In this document: piece by piece, positions 18,058 to 28,441 of the stretch | Numbering within the stretch: the stretch's first letter is position 1 | How the letters are laid out: each line of letters starts with the position of its first letter | NCBI GenBank assembly: GCA_902612325.1 | Contig: CACMDB010000002.1 | Span: forward strand, 1 to 64,000 | Source: an uncultured Pelagibacteraceae bacterium | GTDB lineage: Bacteria; Pseudomonadota; Alphaproteobacteria; Pelagibacterales; Pelagibacteraceae | DNA length: 64,000 nt | Direction of reading: 5' to 3' | Program-made: the position numbers and the translations under genes | The notes under the pieces: generated by a model | Seen by the model: the letters and a program-made list of their open reading frames with translations, nothing else | Told to the model about the DNA's origin: nothing | The model's database searches: none

Positions 18058-19326
18058 ATGAACATACAAGAATTAAAATTAAAATCATCAGAACAGCTCA
18101 TTACTCAGGCAGAGGAGCTTGGAATAGAAAATGCAAGCACCCTAAGAAAGCAAGAGATACTTTTTGCAATTCTGAAAAAAGTTGCAGAAAAGGAGGAAAT
18201 AACAGGGGCAGGTGTACTTCAATTACTTCAAGATGGCTTCGGTTTTTTAAGAGCCATGGAGTCAAATTATTTACCAGGTCCAGATGATATCTACGTAAGC
18301 CCAAGTCAAATCAGAAAATTTGGTTTGAGAACTGGTGACACTGTTGAGGGACCTGTTAGAGCACCCAAAGAGGGTGAAAGATATTTTGCATTATTGCAAG
18401 TAAGTAAAATAAATTTTGAAGAACCTGATAAATCTAGACACAAAATAGCTTTTGATAACCTGACACCTTTATATCCTGACAAGCAGCTTGTTATGGAAGT
18501 TGAACAAGTAAAACCAGACAAAAAACAGGATTTAACTCCACGACTTATTGACCTAGTAAGCCCTATTGGTAAAGGTCAAAGATCAATAATTATCTCACCA
18601 CCAAAGGCTGGCAAAACTATGATTTTGCAGAGTATAGCCAACTCAATAGCTAAAAATTATCCCGAGTGTTACCTAATAGTTTTATTAATTGATGAAAGAC
18701 CTGAAGAAGTGACTGATATGCAGAGAACAGTTAAAGGCGAAGTAATTAGTTCCACATTCGATGAGCCTGCGCAACGACATGTGGCAGTAGCTGAGATGGT
18801 AATAGAAAAAGCGAAAAGATTAACAGAACATAAAAAAGATGTCGTTATATTGTTAGATTCAATAACAAGACTTGGAAGAGCTTATAATGCTGTAATACCA
18901 AGTTCCGGAAAAGTTTTAACAGGTGGTGTCGACGCGAACGCACTTCAAAGACCAAAAAGGTTCTTTGGAGCTGCTAGAAATATTGAAGAAGGTGGATCAC
19001 TAACCATTATTTCTACTGCACTTATTGATACTGGAAGTAGAATGGATGAGGTAATTTTTGAAGAATTCAAAGGAACTGGTAATAGCGAAACTGTTTTAGA
19101 TAGAAAAATCGCAGATAAAAGAATTTATCCAGCAATCGATATTACTAAATCAGGCACAAGAAGAGAGGAATTGTTATTTGATAAAAATGACCTGCAAAAA
19201 ATGAATGTGTTAAGAAGAATCATTGCCCCTATGGGAACAATGGATGCAATCGAATTTATTAATTCTAAACTGAAAGATACTAAAAATAATGCTGAGTTTT
19301 TTAACTCAATGAATAAGCCAGCTTGA
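18058..19326 (+). CDS. rho: Transcription termination factor Rho
   Basis: Hexameric RNA-dependent ATPase that ends transcription of untranslated RNA. The N-terminal helix bundle and cold-shock-like RNA-binding domain ([41 protein letters not shown]) occupy residues 1-125. Walker A is PPKAGKT at 181-187, Walker B is [16 protein letters not shown], and the Q-loop follows. The late R-loop [17 protein letters not shown] motif reads [13 protein letters not shown]. 422 residues is normal. Upstream is a 62 bp gap. Confidence 0.99.
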   Translation: MNIQELKLKSSEQLITQAEELGIENASTLRKQEILFAILKKVAEKEEITGAGVLQLLQDGFGFLRAMESNYLPGPDDIYVSPSQIRKFGLRTGDTVEGPVRAPKEGERYFALLQVSKINFEEPDKSRHKIAFDNLTPLYPDKQLVMEVEQVKPDKKQDLTPRLIDLVSPIGKGQRSIIISPPKAGKTMILQSIANSIAKNYPECYLIVLLIDERPEEVTDMQRTVKGEVISSTFDEPAQRHVAVAEMVIEKAKRLTEHKKDVVILLDSITRLGRAYNAVIPSSGKVLTGGVDANALQRPKRFFGAARNIEEGGSLTIISTALIDTGSRMDEVIFEEFKGTGNSETVLDRKIADKRIYPAIDITKSGTRREELLFDKNDLQKMNVLRRIIAPMGTMDAIEFINSKLKDTKNNAEFFNSMNKPA

Positions 19327-19334
19327 GCTGATTA

Positions 19335-21014
19335 ATGGTCTCAACGTTAAATTTAGAAATCCAATTACAAGAATTATTTAAACAAAGGGAATACTCCAAG
19401 ATAATATTTGAAATAACCTCAAAAACAAGTGAGGAGGAAAGATCTTCAAGTATATGCAATCTATTGGGTATTTGCAGAATTGAAAGTAATAGAAAAGATA
19501 AAGATTCATTATTATTAGCCTTAAAGGATTTTAAACAGGGTTACTTAAAAGAAAAAAAAACTATTCATGCTATAGACTGTCTTGGTAATTTTATTACATC
19601 TAGCATTTTGTTAAAAGATATGGAGCAAGATTATAAATCTGACTTTAGTGATCTTATTAACTTATATGAGTCAGTAGAAAAATATTGTGCAAAACATAGG
19701 CCAATTCATTTGGCAATGACTATGATCTATCGAAGGTTAAATTATGCGAAAAAAATGATATTTCATCTAGATAAAGTAATAAAATCAAATAATTTTAATG
19801 CTTGGGATTTGTGTAATTACGGTTACTGGAACTGTTTTGATAAAAATTGGAAACAATCTGACTTCTTTAATTATGGTAAGTTATTAGATGAACGTTTAAA
19901 AGAAATTCCACAAAATCAATTAGTTGAACTTCCAGAGACTTCAAATTTAAAAATTAGAATAGGATTTCTATCAGCTGATATCCTCAGTGGTCATTCAATT
20001 ACCTATTTTTTAAAAACAATTCTTTTAAATTATGATAAAAAAAAATTTGAAATTATTTTAATTTTAAATAATCCAAAAGAAGATCAGTCAACAAAAGAGT
20101 TCAAAAACTTAGTTGACGAGAACATTAATATTTGGAATTTCGATAATGTCAGTGCTGTAAATAGAGTAAGGGAATTAAAATTAGATATTATCGTTGATTT
20201 AATGGGTTATACATCAACAAATCGACTAGAAATGTTTAAAAATAGAACAGCTAAAAAGCAAATCATATGGATGGGTTATTGCAACACCACTGGACTGAAA
20301 AATATGGATTTTATAATTTCAGATCCAAATTTAATTCGATCGGGTGAGGAGAAATTTTATTCTGAAAAAGTGATTTATTTACCTAAAATTTGGAATTCTC
20401 ATTGCGGCTTTAATTTTGAAAGAAATGAAAACCCCCCTCCATTTTTAAAGAATAAATATTTTACTTTTGGATCTTTTAATAATTTTGCTAAGATTAACTC
20501 AGATGTTGTTTCTGTTTGGTCAAATATTCTAAAAATGACTAGTAATTCTAAACTTATTTTAAAAACTTCATCAAAAAAGCATGCATCAGAAAGAATTAAA
20601 GAATTATTTAATAATAGTGGTGTTTTGAATTCAATTAAATTCATAGATAGAGAAAAGGAATTTAAAAATCATCTTGATCATTATAAACAAATTGATATCG
20701 CTTTAGACACCTTTCCTTACAATGGTGTTACAACTTCATTTGAAGCTATATGGATGGGAGTGCCTGTTATTACTTTGGCTGGATATAATTTTAATTCGAG
20801 ATGTGGGGAGTCGATAAATAAAAACCTAAATATGGAACAGCTGATAGCTAAGGATGAGGAGGATTATATTCAAAAAGCGGTAAATTTATCAAATAATCAT
20901 GATGCTTATATAAATTTGAGAAAATCAATATTTCTAAATGCCACCAAAAGCCCATTATTTAATAGCCAGGATTATTCAAAGAGTTTTTTTGAGGCATTAG
21001 AGCAAATAGTTTAA
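19335..21014 (+). CDS. OGT/SPINDLY-like glycosyltransferase (GT41)
   Basis: Predicted protein O-glycosyltransferase. The C-terminal two thirds match the GT41 catalytic region: LKIRIGFLSADILSGHSITYF (about residues 208-228), LDIIVDLMGYTSTNR, KQIIWMGYCNTTGLKNMDFIISD, YFTFGSFNNFAKIN and DIALDTFPYNGVTTSFEAIWMGVPVITL, the last two being the usual nucleotide-sugar half. The N-terminal 190 residues are helical, possibly degenerate TPR repeats. It lies 8 bp after rho and next to a sulfotransferase; the two together separate rho from mnmE, which are close neighbours in many relatives. The acceptor is unknown. No signal peptide, so cytosolic. Confidence 0.85.
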   Translation: MVSTLNLEIQLQELFKQREYSKIIFEITSKTSEEERSSSICNLLGICRIESNRKDKDSLLLALKDFKQGYLKEKKTIHAIDCLGNFITSSILLKDMEQDYKSDFSDLINLYESVEKYCAKHRPIHLAMTMIYRRLNYAKKMIFHLDKVIKSNNFNAWDLCNYGYWNCFDKNWKQSDFFNYGKLLDERLKEIPQNQLVELPETSNLKIRIGFLSADILSGHSITYFLKTILLNYDKKKFEIILILNNPKEDQSTKEFKNLVDENINIWNFDNVSAVNRVRELKLDIIVDLMGYTSTNRLEMFKNRTAKKQIIWMGYCNTTGLKNMDFIISDPNLIRSGEEKFYSEKVIYLPKIWNSHCGFNFERNENPPPFLKNKYFTFGSFNNFAKINSDVVSVWSNILKMTSNSKLILKTSSKKHASERIKELFNNSGVLNSIKFIDREKEFKNHLDHYKQIDIALDTFPYNGVTTSFEAIWMGVPVITLAGYNFNSRCGESINKNLNMEQLIAKDEEDYIQKAVNLSNNHDAYINLRKSIFLNATKSPLFNSQDYSKSFFEALEQIV

Positions 21015-21048
21015 TAGAAAGAATTTATTTAAAAGGCATCTAGTTAGT

Positions 21049-21894
21049 TCATAAATAACCTAATTCTTTCATTTCTTCTCCAAAAATAGATTCAATATTT
21101 TTTTTTGTATTTTCATTTAGCAGTTTTTTCCAATTATTTTCAGGACCCAAATGAAAAAAATTTATATTTTCATTGTTTTTATTTTTAGCGGCCTCTTTAA
21201 AACCATTAATACTCTCTTGAGTTTTGAATTTTTTAAATTTGGTATTTTCAATCGTATTGTAAATTTGAGAAGGATCAATTTTTATCTGAACTAATTTTTT
21301 CAAAAATTCAGCGATCTTTTGAAATTCACTTTCTGGTTTAATCAAAAGATTTTCATATTTTATTAAAAGATTATTTTTTTTAAATTTCTTCCAAGAATTA
21401 TAATGGTTTGACCAAGATGATATAATTGTGGGTATATCATTTTCAGATTGTGGTAAATTTTCTGAACTCAACATTTTTTTATCATCTGTAATAAATCTCG
21501 TTGCTTTTTCGTAGCTATTAACTGTTTGATTAAAATGGTTCATTACTGATGTAATGACATTTCGTGGATCTCTAACAACATGTATAACACCCAATGAATT
21601 AATTTCATTTGTGAATGCATAATTGCCATATTTCCAATAGGCACTATGTGTTTTAAAAAATTTAATTTGATTATCCAAATTAATTTTCTCTTGGACATGA
21701 ATACAATTTTTTACAAATTGTTCCTCGTTTTTAAAATCACTAATAAGTTCCTTAAAATCTTGAGCAAGTGGAAATTGTCTTATTTTAAGATTATTAATAT
21801 CAATTTCATTTGAGTCAGAGTTTAGAAAAGAACTTATTATTGCTCGTACCCATGTGTTTCCACTTTTTGGGTATGAAGCTATCCAGATAATCAT
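21049..21894 (-). CDS. PAPS-dependent sulfotransferase (copy 2)
   Basis: Paralogue of the protein at 9089-9928. The PAPS 5'-phosphosulfate loop is ASYPKSGNTWVRAIISS (residues 6-22), the strand FFKTHSAYW follows, and the 3'-phosphate site is HVVRDPRNVITSVMNHF. 281 residues, no signal peptide. It is the only minus-strand gene between the origin and parB and sits beside the GT41 gene, so the acceptor may be a glycan or glycoprotein; that is inference. Confidence 0.88.
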   Translation of the reverse strand: MIIWIASYPKSGNTWVRAIISSFLNSDSNEIDINNLKIRQFPLAQDFKELISDFKNEEQFVKNCIHVQEKINLDNQIKFFKTHSAYWKYGNYAFTNEINSLGVIHVVRDPRNVITSVMNHFNQTVNSYEKATRFITDDKKMLSSENLPQSENDIPTIISSWSNHYNSWKKFKKNNLLIKYENLLIKPESEFQKIAEFLKKLVQIKIDPSQIYNTIENTKFKKFKTQESINGFKEAAKNKNNENINFFHLGPENNWKKLLNENTKKNIESIFGEEMKELGYL

Positions 21895-21939
21895 TTTTTT
21901 AATTATATCTAATAAGTAAATTCAATATATAATAAATTT

Positions 21940-23271
21940 ATGACTATATATGCACTATCATCTGGTCCAGGGGTGTCTGGAGTCGCTATAATAAGAATTT
22001 CTGGGCCAGATGCCTCTAAAGCAATTACATTGCTTACTGGAAAATCTCTACCTTCCCCTAGAGTTGCCTCTCTTCGGAAAATAAACAATATCAATACTTC
22101 TGAACTAATAGATCAAGGTATAATTATCTGGTTTCCAGGCCCTGAAAGCTACACAGGTGAGGATATGGCTGAAATACATGTACATGGAGGCAAAGCAATT
22201 GTTTTAGCGTTACAAAATGAATTATCTAAAATAGAGAATTTTAAATTAGCTGAACCAGGAGAATTTACAAAGAAAGCTTTTCAAAATGGTAAAATTGATT
22301 TGTTAAAAGCTGAAAGTATAGCTGATTTAATTTCAGCAGAAACCGAGATGCAAAGATTACAAGCTGTAAAAATTATGAAAGGTAAATCAGCTAAGAAATT
22401 TGATGGTTTAAGAGAAAAATTATTAAAGATTTTATCTTTTGTTGAGGCCAAAATAGATTTTCCCGAAGAGGATTTACCCGATGAAAATGTCCAACAAATT
22501 AAAAAAGACTCAAGTGAAGTTTTAGATCAAATTAAAAAAATTTTAGATGATCAAAAAGTAGGTGAAATAATCCGCGAGGGTTTTAAAATTGCCATCGTTG
22601 GTCCAACCAATGCAGGGAAATCTTCGTTATTAAATAATTTATCTAATAAAGATGTTGCGATAGTGTCTGAAATTGCAGGGACAACAAGGGATGTAATCGA
22701 AACGCATTTAAATATTGATGGTTATCCAGTTATTATTTCAGATACAGCAGGTATTCGAAATTCTAAAGATGAAATAGAGAAAAAAGGCATAAAATTATCT
22801 TTAGATAGAGCAGAAAACGCTGATTTAAAATTAGTGGTAGTAGATGCTAAAAGTATTGATTTAAGCGGATTTTTGAATGATCTACTAAAAGACAATGCAA
22901 TTTTAGTTGTAAATAAGTCAGATCTTATTGAAGGTGAATTAGACTCAGAAATATCAAAATTAGATCATGTTTTAATTTCATTAAAGGAGAACTTAAATTT
23001 AGATAAATTAATTTCAAAAATAAAAGACAGGTTAAAAACAAAATTTATCATTAATGAAGATATATTAATTACTAGAGAAAGACATAGACAGCACTTAGTT
23101 CAGTGTTCAGATAATTTGATAAATTTTCTAGAAAAAAATGATAAAAAAGATTTTGATAAAGCTGCTGAAGATTTGAGATTAGCCACCAGACATTTAGGTA
23201 TGATCGTTGGAAAGGTTGATGTAGAGGAAGTATTAGGCAGCATTTTCAACGATTTTTGTATTGGAAAATAA
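21940..23271 (+). CDS. mnmE: tRNA modification GTPase MnmE
   Basis: With MnmG makes the 5-(carboxymethyl)aminomethyl group on wobble U34 of tRNAs. The N-terminal folate-binding domain opens with TIYALSSGPGVSGVAIIRISGP. The inserted G domain has GPTNAGKSSLLN at residues 221-232, SEIAGTTRDVIE, DTAGIR and NKSD. The C-terminal motif is FCIGK with the catalytic-site Cys. 443 residues, normal. Historical name trmE. It is 39 bp upstream of mnmG. Confidence 0.98.
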   Translation: MTIYALSSGPGVSGVAIIRISGPDASKAITLLTGKSLPSPRVASLRKINNINTSELIDQGIIIWFPGPESYTGEDMAEIHVHGGKAIVLALQNELSKIENFKLAEPGEFTKKAFQNGKIDLLKAESIADLISAETEMQRLQAVKIMKGKSAKKFDGLREKLLKILSFVEAKIDFPEEDLPDENVQQIKKDSSEVLDQIKKILDDQKVGEIIREGFKIAIVGPTNAGKSSLLNNLSNKDVAIVSEIAGTTRDVIETHLNIDGYPVIISDTAGIRNSKDEIEKKGIKLSLDRAENADLKLVVVDAKSIDLSGFLNDLLKDNAILVVNKSDLIEGELDSEISKLDHVLISLKENLNLDKLISKIKDRLKTKFIINEDILITRERHRQHLVQCSDNLINFLEKNDKKDFDKAAEDLRLATRHLGMIVGKVDVEEVLGSIFNDFCIGK

Positions 23272-23310
23272 GAACCTTGTAAATTTTTTTTTCAAATATA
23301 AATTCACATC

Positions 23311-25182
23311 ATGAAAAATGAATTTTCATTTGATGTTGTTATAATTGGAGGTGGTCATGCTGGTTGTGAGGCAGCCGCTGCTTCTGCTCGTCTCGGTGTT
23401 AAAACTGCTCTGTTTACTCACGATAAAAATACCATCGGTGAAATGTCATGTAACCCCGCAATTGGTGGTTTGGGAAAAGGACATTTAGTTAGAGAAATAG
23501 ATGCATTAGATGGCCTAATGGGAGAAATTGCAGATAAATCAGGAATACAATTTAGGCTGTTAAATCGAAGCAGGGGACCCGCTGTTAGAGGTCCAAGAAC
23601 TCAATCTGATCGATCATTATATAAGAAATTTATGCAAGAAAAACTTGTAAACTATTGTAATTTAAGCATTTTTTCAGATCCAGTAATTAAATTTATCTTC
23701 TCTAATAATGCAATAAATGGTTTCTTAACATTAAAAGGTAACATGGTTAAGTGTAATAAAATAATCTTAACAACAGGCACTTTTTTAAATGGATTGATTC
23801 ATATTGGTGATGAGCGCACCCCCGCAGGTCGATACAATGAAAAACCTAGCACTGGTTTAAGTGAACAGTTAGAAAAGTATAAATTTAAAATAGGAAGATT
23901 AAAAACAGGTACTCCACCAAGACTTGATGCAAGAACAATAAATTTCAAAAATTTAGAAAAACAAGCAGCTGATAAAAAACCTTACTTCTTTTCCTTCTTA
24001 ACAAAATCAACTTCGAATAAACAAGTTTCATGTTCTATGACTTACACAAACGAAAAGGTGCATAAGGTTATTGAAAAGAATTTAACTAAGAGTGCGATGT
24101 ATTCTGGTAGTATTCAAGGAGTAGGCCCTAGATACTGTCCATCAATAGAGGATAAAATAGTTAAGTTTGCTGAGAAGAAGAGACATCAAATATTTTTAGA
24201 GCCTGAGGGGCTAGATGACCACACAATTTACCCAAATGGTATATCAACTTCTTTACCTGAAGTAGTACAAGCTGAAATACTTAATAATATCAGTGGTTTA
24301 GAGAATGTAAAAATGATTAGGCCAGGATATGCTATTGAATATGACTATATAGACCCCAGGGAGCTTTTTTTAACGCTTGAGACAAAAAAAATTAAAAATC
24401 TATACTTGGCAGGTCAGATTAATGGAACTACAGGATATGAGGAAGCTGCAGCTCAAGGTCTCATAGCAGGCGTAAATGCAGCATTGTCATTTATGGGTAA
24501 AGAGCCTTTCATTCTTGATAGATCGGATGCCTACATCGGGGTCATGATAGATGATTTAGTTACCAAGGGTGTGGCTGAGCCTTATAGAATGTTTACCTCA
24601 AGAGCTGAGTATAGGTTAAGTTTAAGAGCAGATAATGCTGATCTGAGACTCACTAACAAAGGAATTAAAATTGGCTTAGTGTCTGGTGATAGAAAGTTAA
24701 AGTTTCAGGACAAATTTGCTAAAATAAGTGAAATATCTCTACAAATGTCTAGTTTAATTATATCTCCAACAAAAGCAGAAAAGCATGGGATCAAAATTGC
24801 AAAAGATGGTATTTTAAGGTCTGCGGATGAAATTTTAACTCAAAAAGATGCCAATATGAATAAAATGAGAGTTATTTGGCCTGAAATTAAGGATTTCGGG
24901 CTTGAAATTGATGAACAAATAGAAATCAATTCTCACTATAGAGGTTACTTAAAAAAGCAAAATGCAGATATTTTAGCTTTTAAAAGAGATGAGAATTTAA
25001 TTATCCCAGATAATATAGATTATGATCAATTTTCTGGGTTATCGAATGAGGTAAAAGCAAAATTCAAGGAAATAAGGCCTAAAACTATGGGTCAAGCGCT
25101 CAGAATTGATGGAATTACCCCAGCTGCCGTATATATTTTGTTGTCACACGTTAAAAGAAAGTCTATTAAGCATATAGCTTAA
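23311..25182 (+). CDS. mnmG: tRNA uridine modification enzyme MnmG (GidA)
   Basis: FAD partner of MnmE in wobble uridine modification. The FAD loop is [21 protein letters not shown] (residues 9-29); further marks are [23 protein letters not shown], the [11 protein letters not shown] motif, [12 protein letters not shown] with the catalytic Cys and [17 protein letters not shown]. The C-terminal MnmE-binding helices end in [14 protein letters not shown]. 623 residues, normal. Its stop shares one base with the rsmG start. Confidence 0.99.
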   Translation: MKNEFSFDVVIIGGGHAGCEAAAASARLGVKTALFTHDKNTIGEMSCNPAIGGLGKGHLVREIDALDGLMGEIADKSGIQFRLLNRSRGPAVRGPRTQSDRSLYKKFMQEKLVNYCNLSIFSDPVIKFIFSNNAINGFLTLKGNMVKCNKIILTTGTFLNGLIHIGDERTPAGRYNEKPSTGLSEQLEKYKFKIGRLKTGTPPRLDARTINFKNLEKQAADKKPYFFSFLTKSTSNKQVSCSMTYTNEKVHKVIEKNLTKSAMYSGSIQGVGPRYCPSIEDKIVKFAEKKRHQIFLEPEGLDDHTIYPNGISTSLPEVVQAEILNNISGLENVKMIRPGYAIEYDYIDPRELFLTLETKKIKNLYLAGQINGTTGYEEAAAQGLIAGVNAALSFMGKEPFILDRSDAYIGVMIDDLVTKGVAEPYRMFTSRAEYRLSLRADNADLRLTNKGIKIGLVSGDRKLKFQDKFAKISEISLQMSSLIISPTKAEKHGIKIAKDGILRSADEILTQKDANMNKMRVIWPEIKDFGLEIDEQIEINSHYRGYLKKQNADILAFKRDENLIIPDNIDYDQFSGLSNEVKAKFKEIRPKTMGQALRIDGITPAAVYILLSHVKRKSIKHIA

Positions 25183-25826
25183 TGGATTCGATAATTTCTA
25201 AGAATTACTCTCAAATTGCACAACTTGGTGTTTCACGTGAAACTTGTAATGAGCTTGAAAAATTAATAAGCATGATTCAAAAAAAAAACAGAGAAATTAA
25301 CCTAATTAGTAAAAAAAACACTGAAAGAGGGGTTATTAGACTTAGACATATAATTGATTCAATGCAAATAATTGATTTTGTTGATTTAAATAGTAATACA
25401 ACCTCAGATTTAGGTTCAGGTGGGGGAATGCCTGGGATAATCATTGCAATATTGATGAAAAAATTAAAAAAAAAGATGAAAGTAAAACTTTACGAAAAAA
25501 GTTATCATAAAAGTGTTTTTTTAAAGGATGTCTCAGAAAAATTTGAATTAAATACGGAGATAATACAAAAAGATATTTTTAAAATTAAAAATATTGAAAC
25601 TGGAACGATTATGTCCAGAGCTTTTAAACCAATGCCCATAATTCTTGAATTAGTGCAAAAAAATTTTCGGAAATATAAAAATATTATTTTATTTATGGGC
25701 AAAAGTGGAAGAAAAATTTTAAATGATACTCTTAAAACTTGGGACTTGGATTACGAAGAAAAAAAAAGTTTAACAAGCAAGGATTCATTTTTATTAAATA
25801 TAAAAAATATGGAAAAGAGAATTTAA
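25182..25826 (+). CDS. rsmG: 16S rRNA m7G527 methyltransferase RsmG (GidB)
   Basis: SAM-dependent methylation of G527 of 16S rRNA. The N-terminal motif LGVSRETCNELEKLI (about residues 13-27) precedes the Rossmann core with DLGSGGGMPGIIIAI as the SAM loop, and SRAFKP marks the later conserved region. 214 residues. The codons for V-S-R-E-T coincide with the parS site at 25229-25244, a doubling of function seen in other bacteria. It overlaps parA by one base. Confidence 0.96.
   Translation: MDSIISKNYSQIAQLGVSRETCNELEKLISMIQKKNREINLISKKNTERGVIRLRHIIDSMQIIDFVDLNSNTTSDLGSGGGMPGIIIAILMKKLKKKMKVKLYEKSYHKSVFLKDVSEKFELNTEIIQKDIFKIKNIETGTIMSRAFKPMPIILELVQKNFRKYKNIILFMGKSGRKILNDTLKTWDLDYEEKKSLTSKDSFLLNIKNMEKRI
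25229..25244. promoter_or_regulatory. parS: parS centromere site inside rsmG
   Basis: TGTTTCACGTGAAACT matches the bacterial parS consensus TGTTTCACGTGAAACA at 15 of 16 positions and has a 14 bp perfect palindromic core. It is the ParB-binding site nucleating origin segregation, about 10 kb right of the probable origin and about 1.4 kb upstream of parB. I saw no second copy in the window. Confidence 0.9.
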
Positions 25827-26620
25827 TGAAAATTATTTCAATAATAAATCAGAAGGGGGGAGTTGGCAAAACAACAACAGTTATAAATCTTGCGTCCGCA
25901 TTAACACAACAAGGAAAAAAAATTTTGGTTATTGATTTAGATCCGCAAGGAAATGCAACAACTGGTCTAGGCTTATCTAATGTTGAAAGATCTGATGAGA
26001 CTATTTATGGTATTTTAAATGGAACTAAGTCTATCTCAGAAGTAATAAAAAAAACTAAATTTGATAATCTTGACCTGATAACATCAAATGTTGACTTATC
26101 TGGTCTGGAGGTCGAAACAGCTGGGGATAGCGATCGAGCATTTATTTTAAAAGTTAAATTAGCCGCATATTTAAATGATTCTGGAGCGTTATATGATTAC
26201 ATACTCATAGATTGTCCACCTTCTCTGAGTTTGTTGACTGTGATGGCTCTTGTATGCTCAAACTCACTTTTAGTTCCTCTTCAAACTGAATTTTTTGCGT
26301 TGGAGGGCTTAACTCAATTAATGAAAACAATTGATCGTATAAAAATTAATTTAAATCCAAAATTGGAAATTCAAGGAATACTTTTAACAATGTATGATAG
26401 AAGAAATAAATTATCATCCCAGGTTGAACAAGAAGCAAGAAATTATTTTAAAGAAAAGGTGTATCAAACAGTTATTCCACGTAATGTTAGATTATCCGAA
26501 GCACCTTCTCATGGAGTTCCAGTGTTAATTTATGATAAGAATTGTCCTGGTAGCAAATCATACTATAGTTTCACAGATGAATTTATAAACCAAGAAAACC
26601 AAATAGGGAGTGCTGCCTAG
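25826..26620 (+). CDS. parA: Chromosome partitioning ATPase ParA
   Basis: Walker-type ATPase whose DNA-bound gradient pulls the ParB-parS complex. The deviant Walker A is KGGVGKTTT at residues 10-18 with the signature Lys10, and A' and Walker B follow in VIDLDPQGNATTGLG and ILIDCPPSLSLLT. 264 residues. The start at 25826 (TAATG with rsmG) gives the standard N-terminus; an upstream in-frame start at 25739 would add an unrelated stretch read over rsmG and is rejected. Confidence 0.98.
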   Translation: MKIISIINQKGGVGKTTTVINLASALTQQGKKILVIDLDPQGNATTGLGLSNVERSDETIYGILNGTKSISEVIKKTKFDNLDLITSNVDLSGLEVETAGDSDRAFILKVKLAAYLNDSGALYDYILIDCPPSLSLLTVMALVCSNSLLVPLQTEFFALEGLTQLMKTIDRIKINLNPKLEIQGILLTMYDRRNKLSSQVEQEARNYFKEKVYQTVIPRNVRLSEAPSHGVPVLIYDKNCPGSKSYYSFTDEFINQENQIGSAA

Positions 26621-27459
26621 TGAATAAGATTAAAAAGGGATTAGGTAGAGGATTATCATCATTAATAGGTGAAACTAAAGTAGAGCAATCGACTAATAAA
26701 TTATCTATTAGTGATCTTTATCCAAACAAGTTCCAGCCTAGAAAAATTTTTGATGAAGAAAGTTTGAGTGATCTAGAGAAATCAATAAAAGAAAGAGGTA
26801 TCATTCAACCAATTATAGTAAGAAAATCAAATGAAAACTCAAAGTATGAGATTATTGCTGGAGAAAGAAGATGGTTAGCTGCTCAAAAAGCTGGTCTCCA
26901 TGAAGTCCCCGTTGTTGTTACTGAGGCAGATGATTTAAAATCTCTTGAGTTTGCAATTGTTGAAAATGTTCAAAGAAATGATCTTAATCCTTTAGAGGAA
27001 GCTCAAGGTTATCAAAGACTGATAAATGATTTTTCTTATGATCAAGAAAAAGTCTCGAAATTTATTGGAAAAAGTAGAAGTTATATTACAAATTGTCTTA
27101 GAATATTAACGTTGCCTAATGATGTTTTAAATTTAATTGAAACAAAAAAATTATCAACAGGTCATGCAAAAATACTAGTTGGTCTTCAAAATGCTAGTTT
27201 TGTTGCACAAAAAATTATTGAAAAGAAACTCTCAGTTCGACAATCTGAAAATTTTGTTAAAATTTTTAAAAGAAAAAAAGGTTCATTCATTAATTACAAT
27301 GATCCCAATATTCAAAATCTTGAAAAATCAATATCTGACAAAATTGGTTTAAATGTATCAATTAAAAACAATAAAAAAAACAAAGGAACAATTACCTTTG
27401 CATATCACGATGTTGAACAATTAAATAAAATTATCGATATTATTAAATCTAATTATTAA
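26620..27459 (+). CDS. parB: Chromosome partitioning protein ParB
   Basis: CTPase and DNA-binding clamp that loads at parS and spreads. The opening KKGLGRGLSSLIGE is diagnostic. The CTP-binding N domain contains QPRKIFDEESLSDLEKSI and the motifs GERRWLAAQKAG and ENVQRNDLNPLEEAQGYQ. The helix-turn-helix is at EKVSKFIGKSRSYITNCLRI. 279 residues. GTG start, which overlaps the parA TAG by one base. It overlaps the convergent holA by 11 bp. Confidence 0.98.
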   Translation: MNKIKKGLGRGLSSLIGETKVEQSTNKLSISDLYPNKFQPRKIFDEESLSDLEKSIKERGIIQPIIVRKSNENSKYEIIAGERRWLAAQKAGLHEVPVVVTEADDLKSLEFAIVENVQRNDLNPLEEAQGYQRLINDFSYDQEKVSKFIGKSRSYITNCLRILTLPNDVLNLIETKKLSTGHAKILVGLQNASFVAQKIIEKKLSVRQSENFVKIFKRKKGSFINYNDPNIQNLEKSISDKIGLNVSIKNNKKNKGTITFAYHDVEQLNKIIDIIKSNY

Positions 27460-28441
27460 TCTCAAAACTGCTCTTTTCTAAAATAAAGTTGGATATTATA
27501 TATAAAGAATTGTTGTAATTTTTTTTTATCTCAAGTTCTATATCATTTATATTTTTTATTAGTTTTTTTATTTCTTTCAGTTTCCACTTACTAAGTTGTA
27601 TTTTAACAATTTCTTTATCTTTCCAAAAGATAGGTGGTTTAGCTGAATTAATTGTTTTATTCATATCATTATTTCGTTCTAATTGATCCGCAAGTTTAAG
27701 AATTCTTTTAGCTTTAGCCAAAAAGGTTCTTAAAATTATAATACCATCTTCAGCATTATAATTATTTTCATTAAGTATTTTTATTGTTTTATTTTTATTT
27801 TGAGCCAAACAATTATCTATCAGTTCTGACAATCCATAATTTTCACTTAGATTAATTAATTTTAAAATTTCATCAGATGAAATTTTTTTTTTATTTAAAG
27901 AATAATTTTTTATTTTACCTAGTTCATTTTGTAAATTTTGTCTATCACCATTACATTTCTCAACTATCAAATTCATATTTTGTTGTGAAATTGAGATATT
28001 TTCTTTTTTTAAAATTAATGCAGCTAACCTTGATAGGGTTTCGCTATTATCTTGATATGTGGGAATACAAATTAAATTTTTATTTTTTTCAAAAAGAGAT
28101 CTTAGTTTAGATCTCGTTTCCAAAAGATCTGCATTTAAAATTATTTTGAGATTACTTATATTTCGATCAATTAAGTTCAAAATAATTTCATATATTTTAT
28201 CTGTGGCTCTGTTAATTATTATGATCTTATTACTATCGAATAACGAGCCAGATAAAACATTTTCGAAAAAGGGTTCAATTTCATCTTTGATCTGTTTTTC
28301 CTCATATTTAAAAATTTTTCCTTTTTCTTTTTTTATTATTTCGTTAATGCAATCTGATTTTAAACCCTCATTTTTGCCGTATAATAAGTAGAAAATTGTA
28401 TTGTCTTTAATTTTATTTAATTCAAATGTTTTTAGAATCAT
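27449..28441 (-). CDS. holA: DNA polymerase III delta subunit HolA
   Basis: Clamp-loader subunit that opens the beta ring. Recognised by the N-terminal IFYLLYGKNEGLKSDCINEI (about residues 15-35), the AAA+-like strand GSLFDSNKIIIINRATDK, the LEKNxxLICIPxY-like FEKNKNLICIPTYQD and the RILKLADQLERN region in the C-terminal collar. 330 residues, very lysine- and asparagine-rich. It follows lptE with a 4 bp overlap, the usual leuS-lptE-holA order. Confidence 0.9.
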   Translation of the reverse strand: MILKTFELNKIKDNTIFYLLYGKNEGLKSDCINEIIKKEKGKIFKYEEKQIKDEIEPFFENVLSGSLFDSNKIIIINRATDKIYEIILNLIDRNISNLKIILNADLLETRSKLRSLFEKNKNLICIPTYQDNSETLSRLAALILKKENISISQQNMNLIVEKCNGDRQNLQNELGKIKNYSLNKKKISSDEILKLINLSENYGLSELIDNCLAQNKNKTIKILNENNYNAEDGIIILRTFLAKAKRILKLADQLERNNDMNKTINSAKPPIFWKDKEIVKIQLSKWKLKEIKKLIKNINDIELEIKKNYNNSLYIISNFILEKSSFEINN

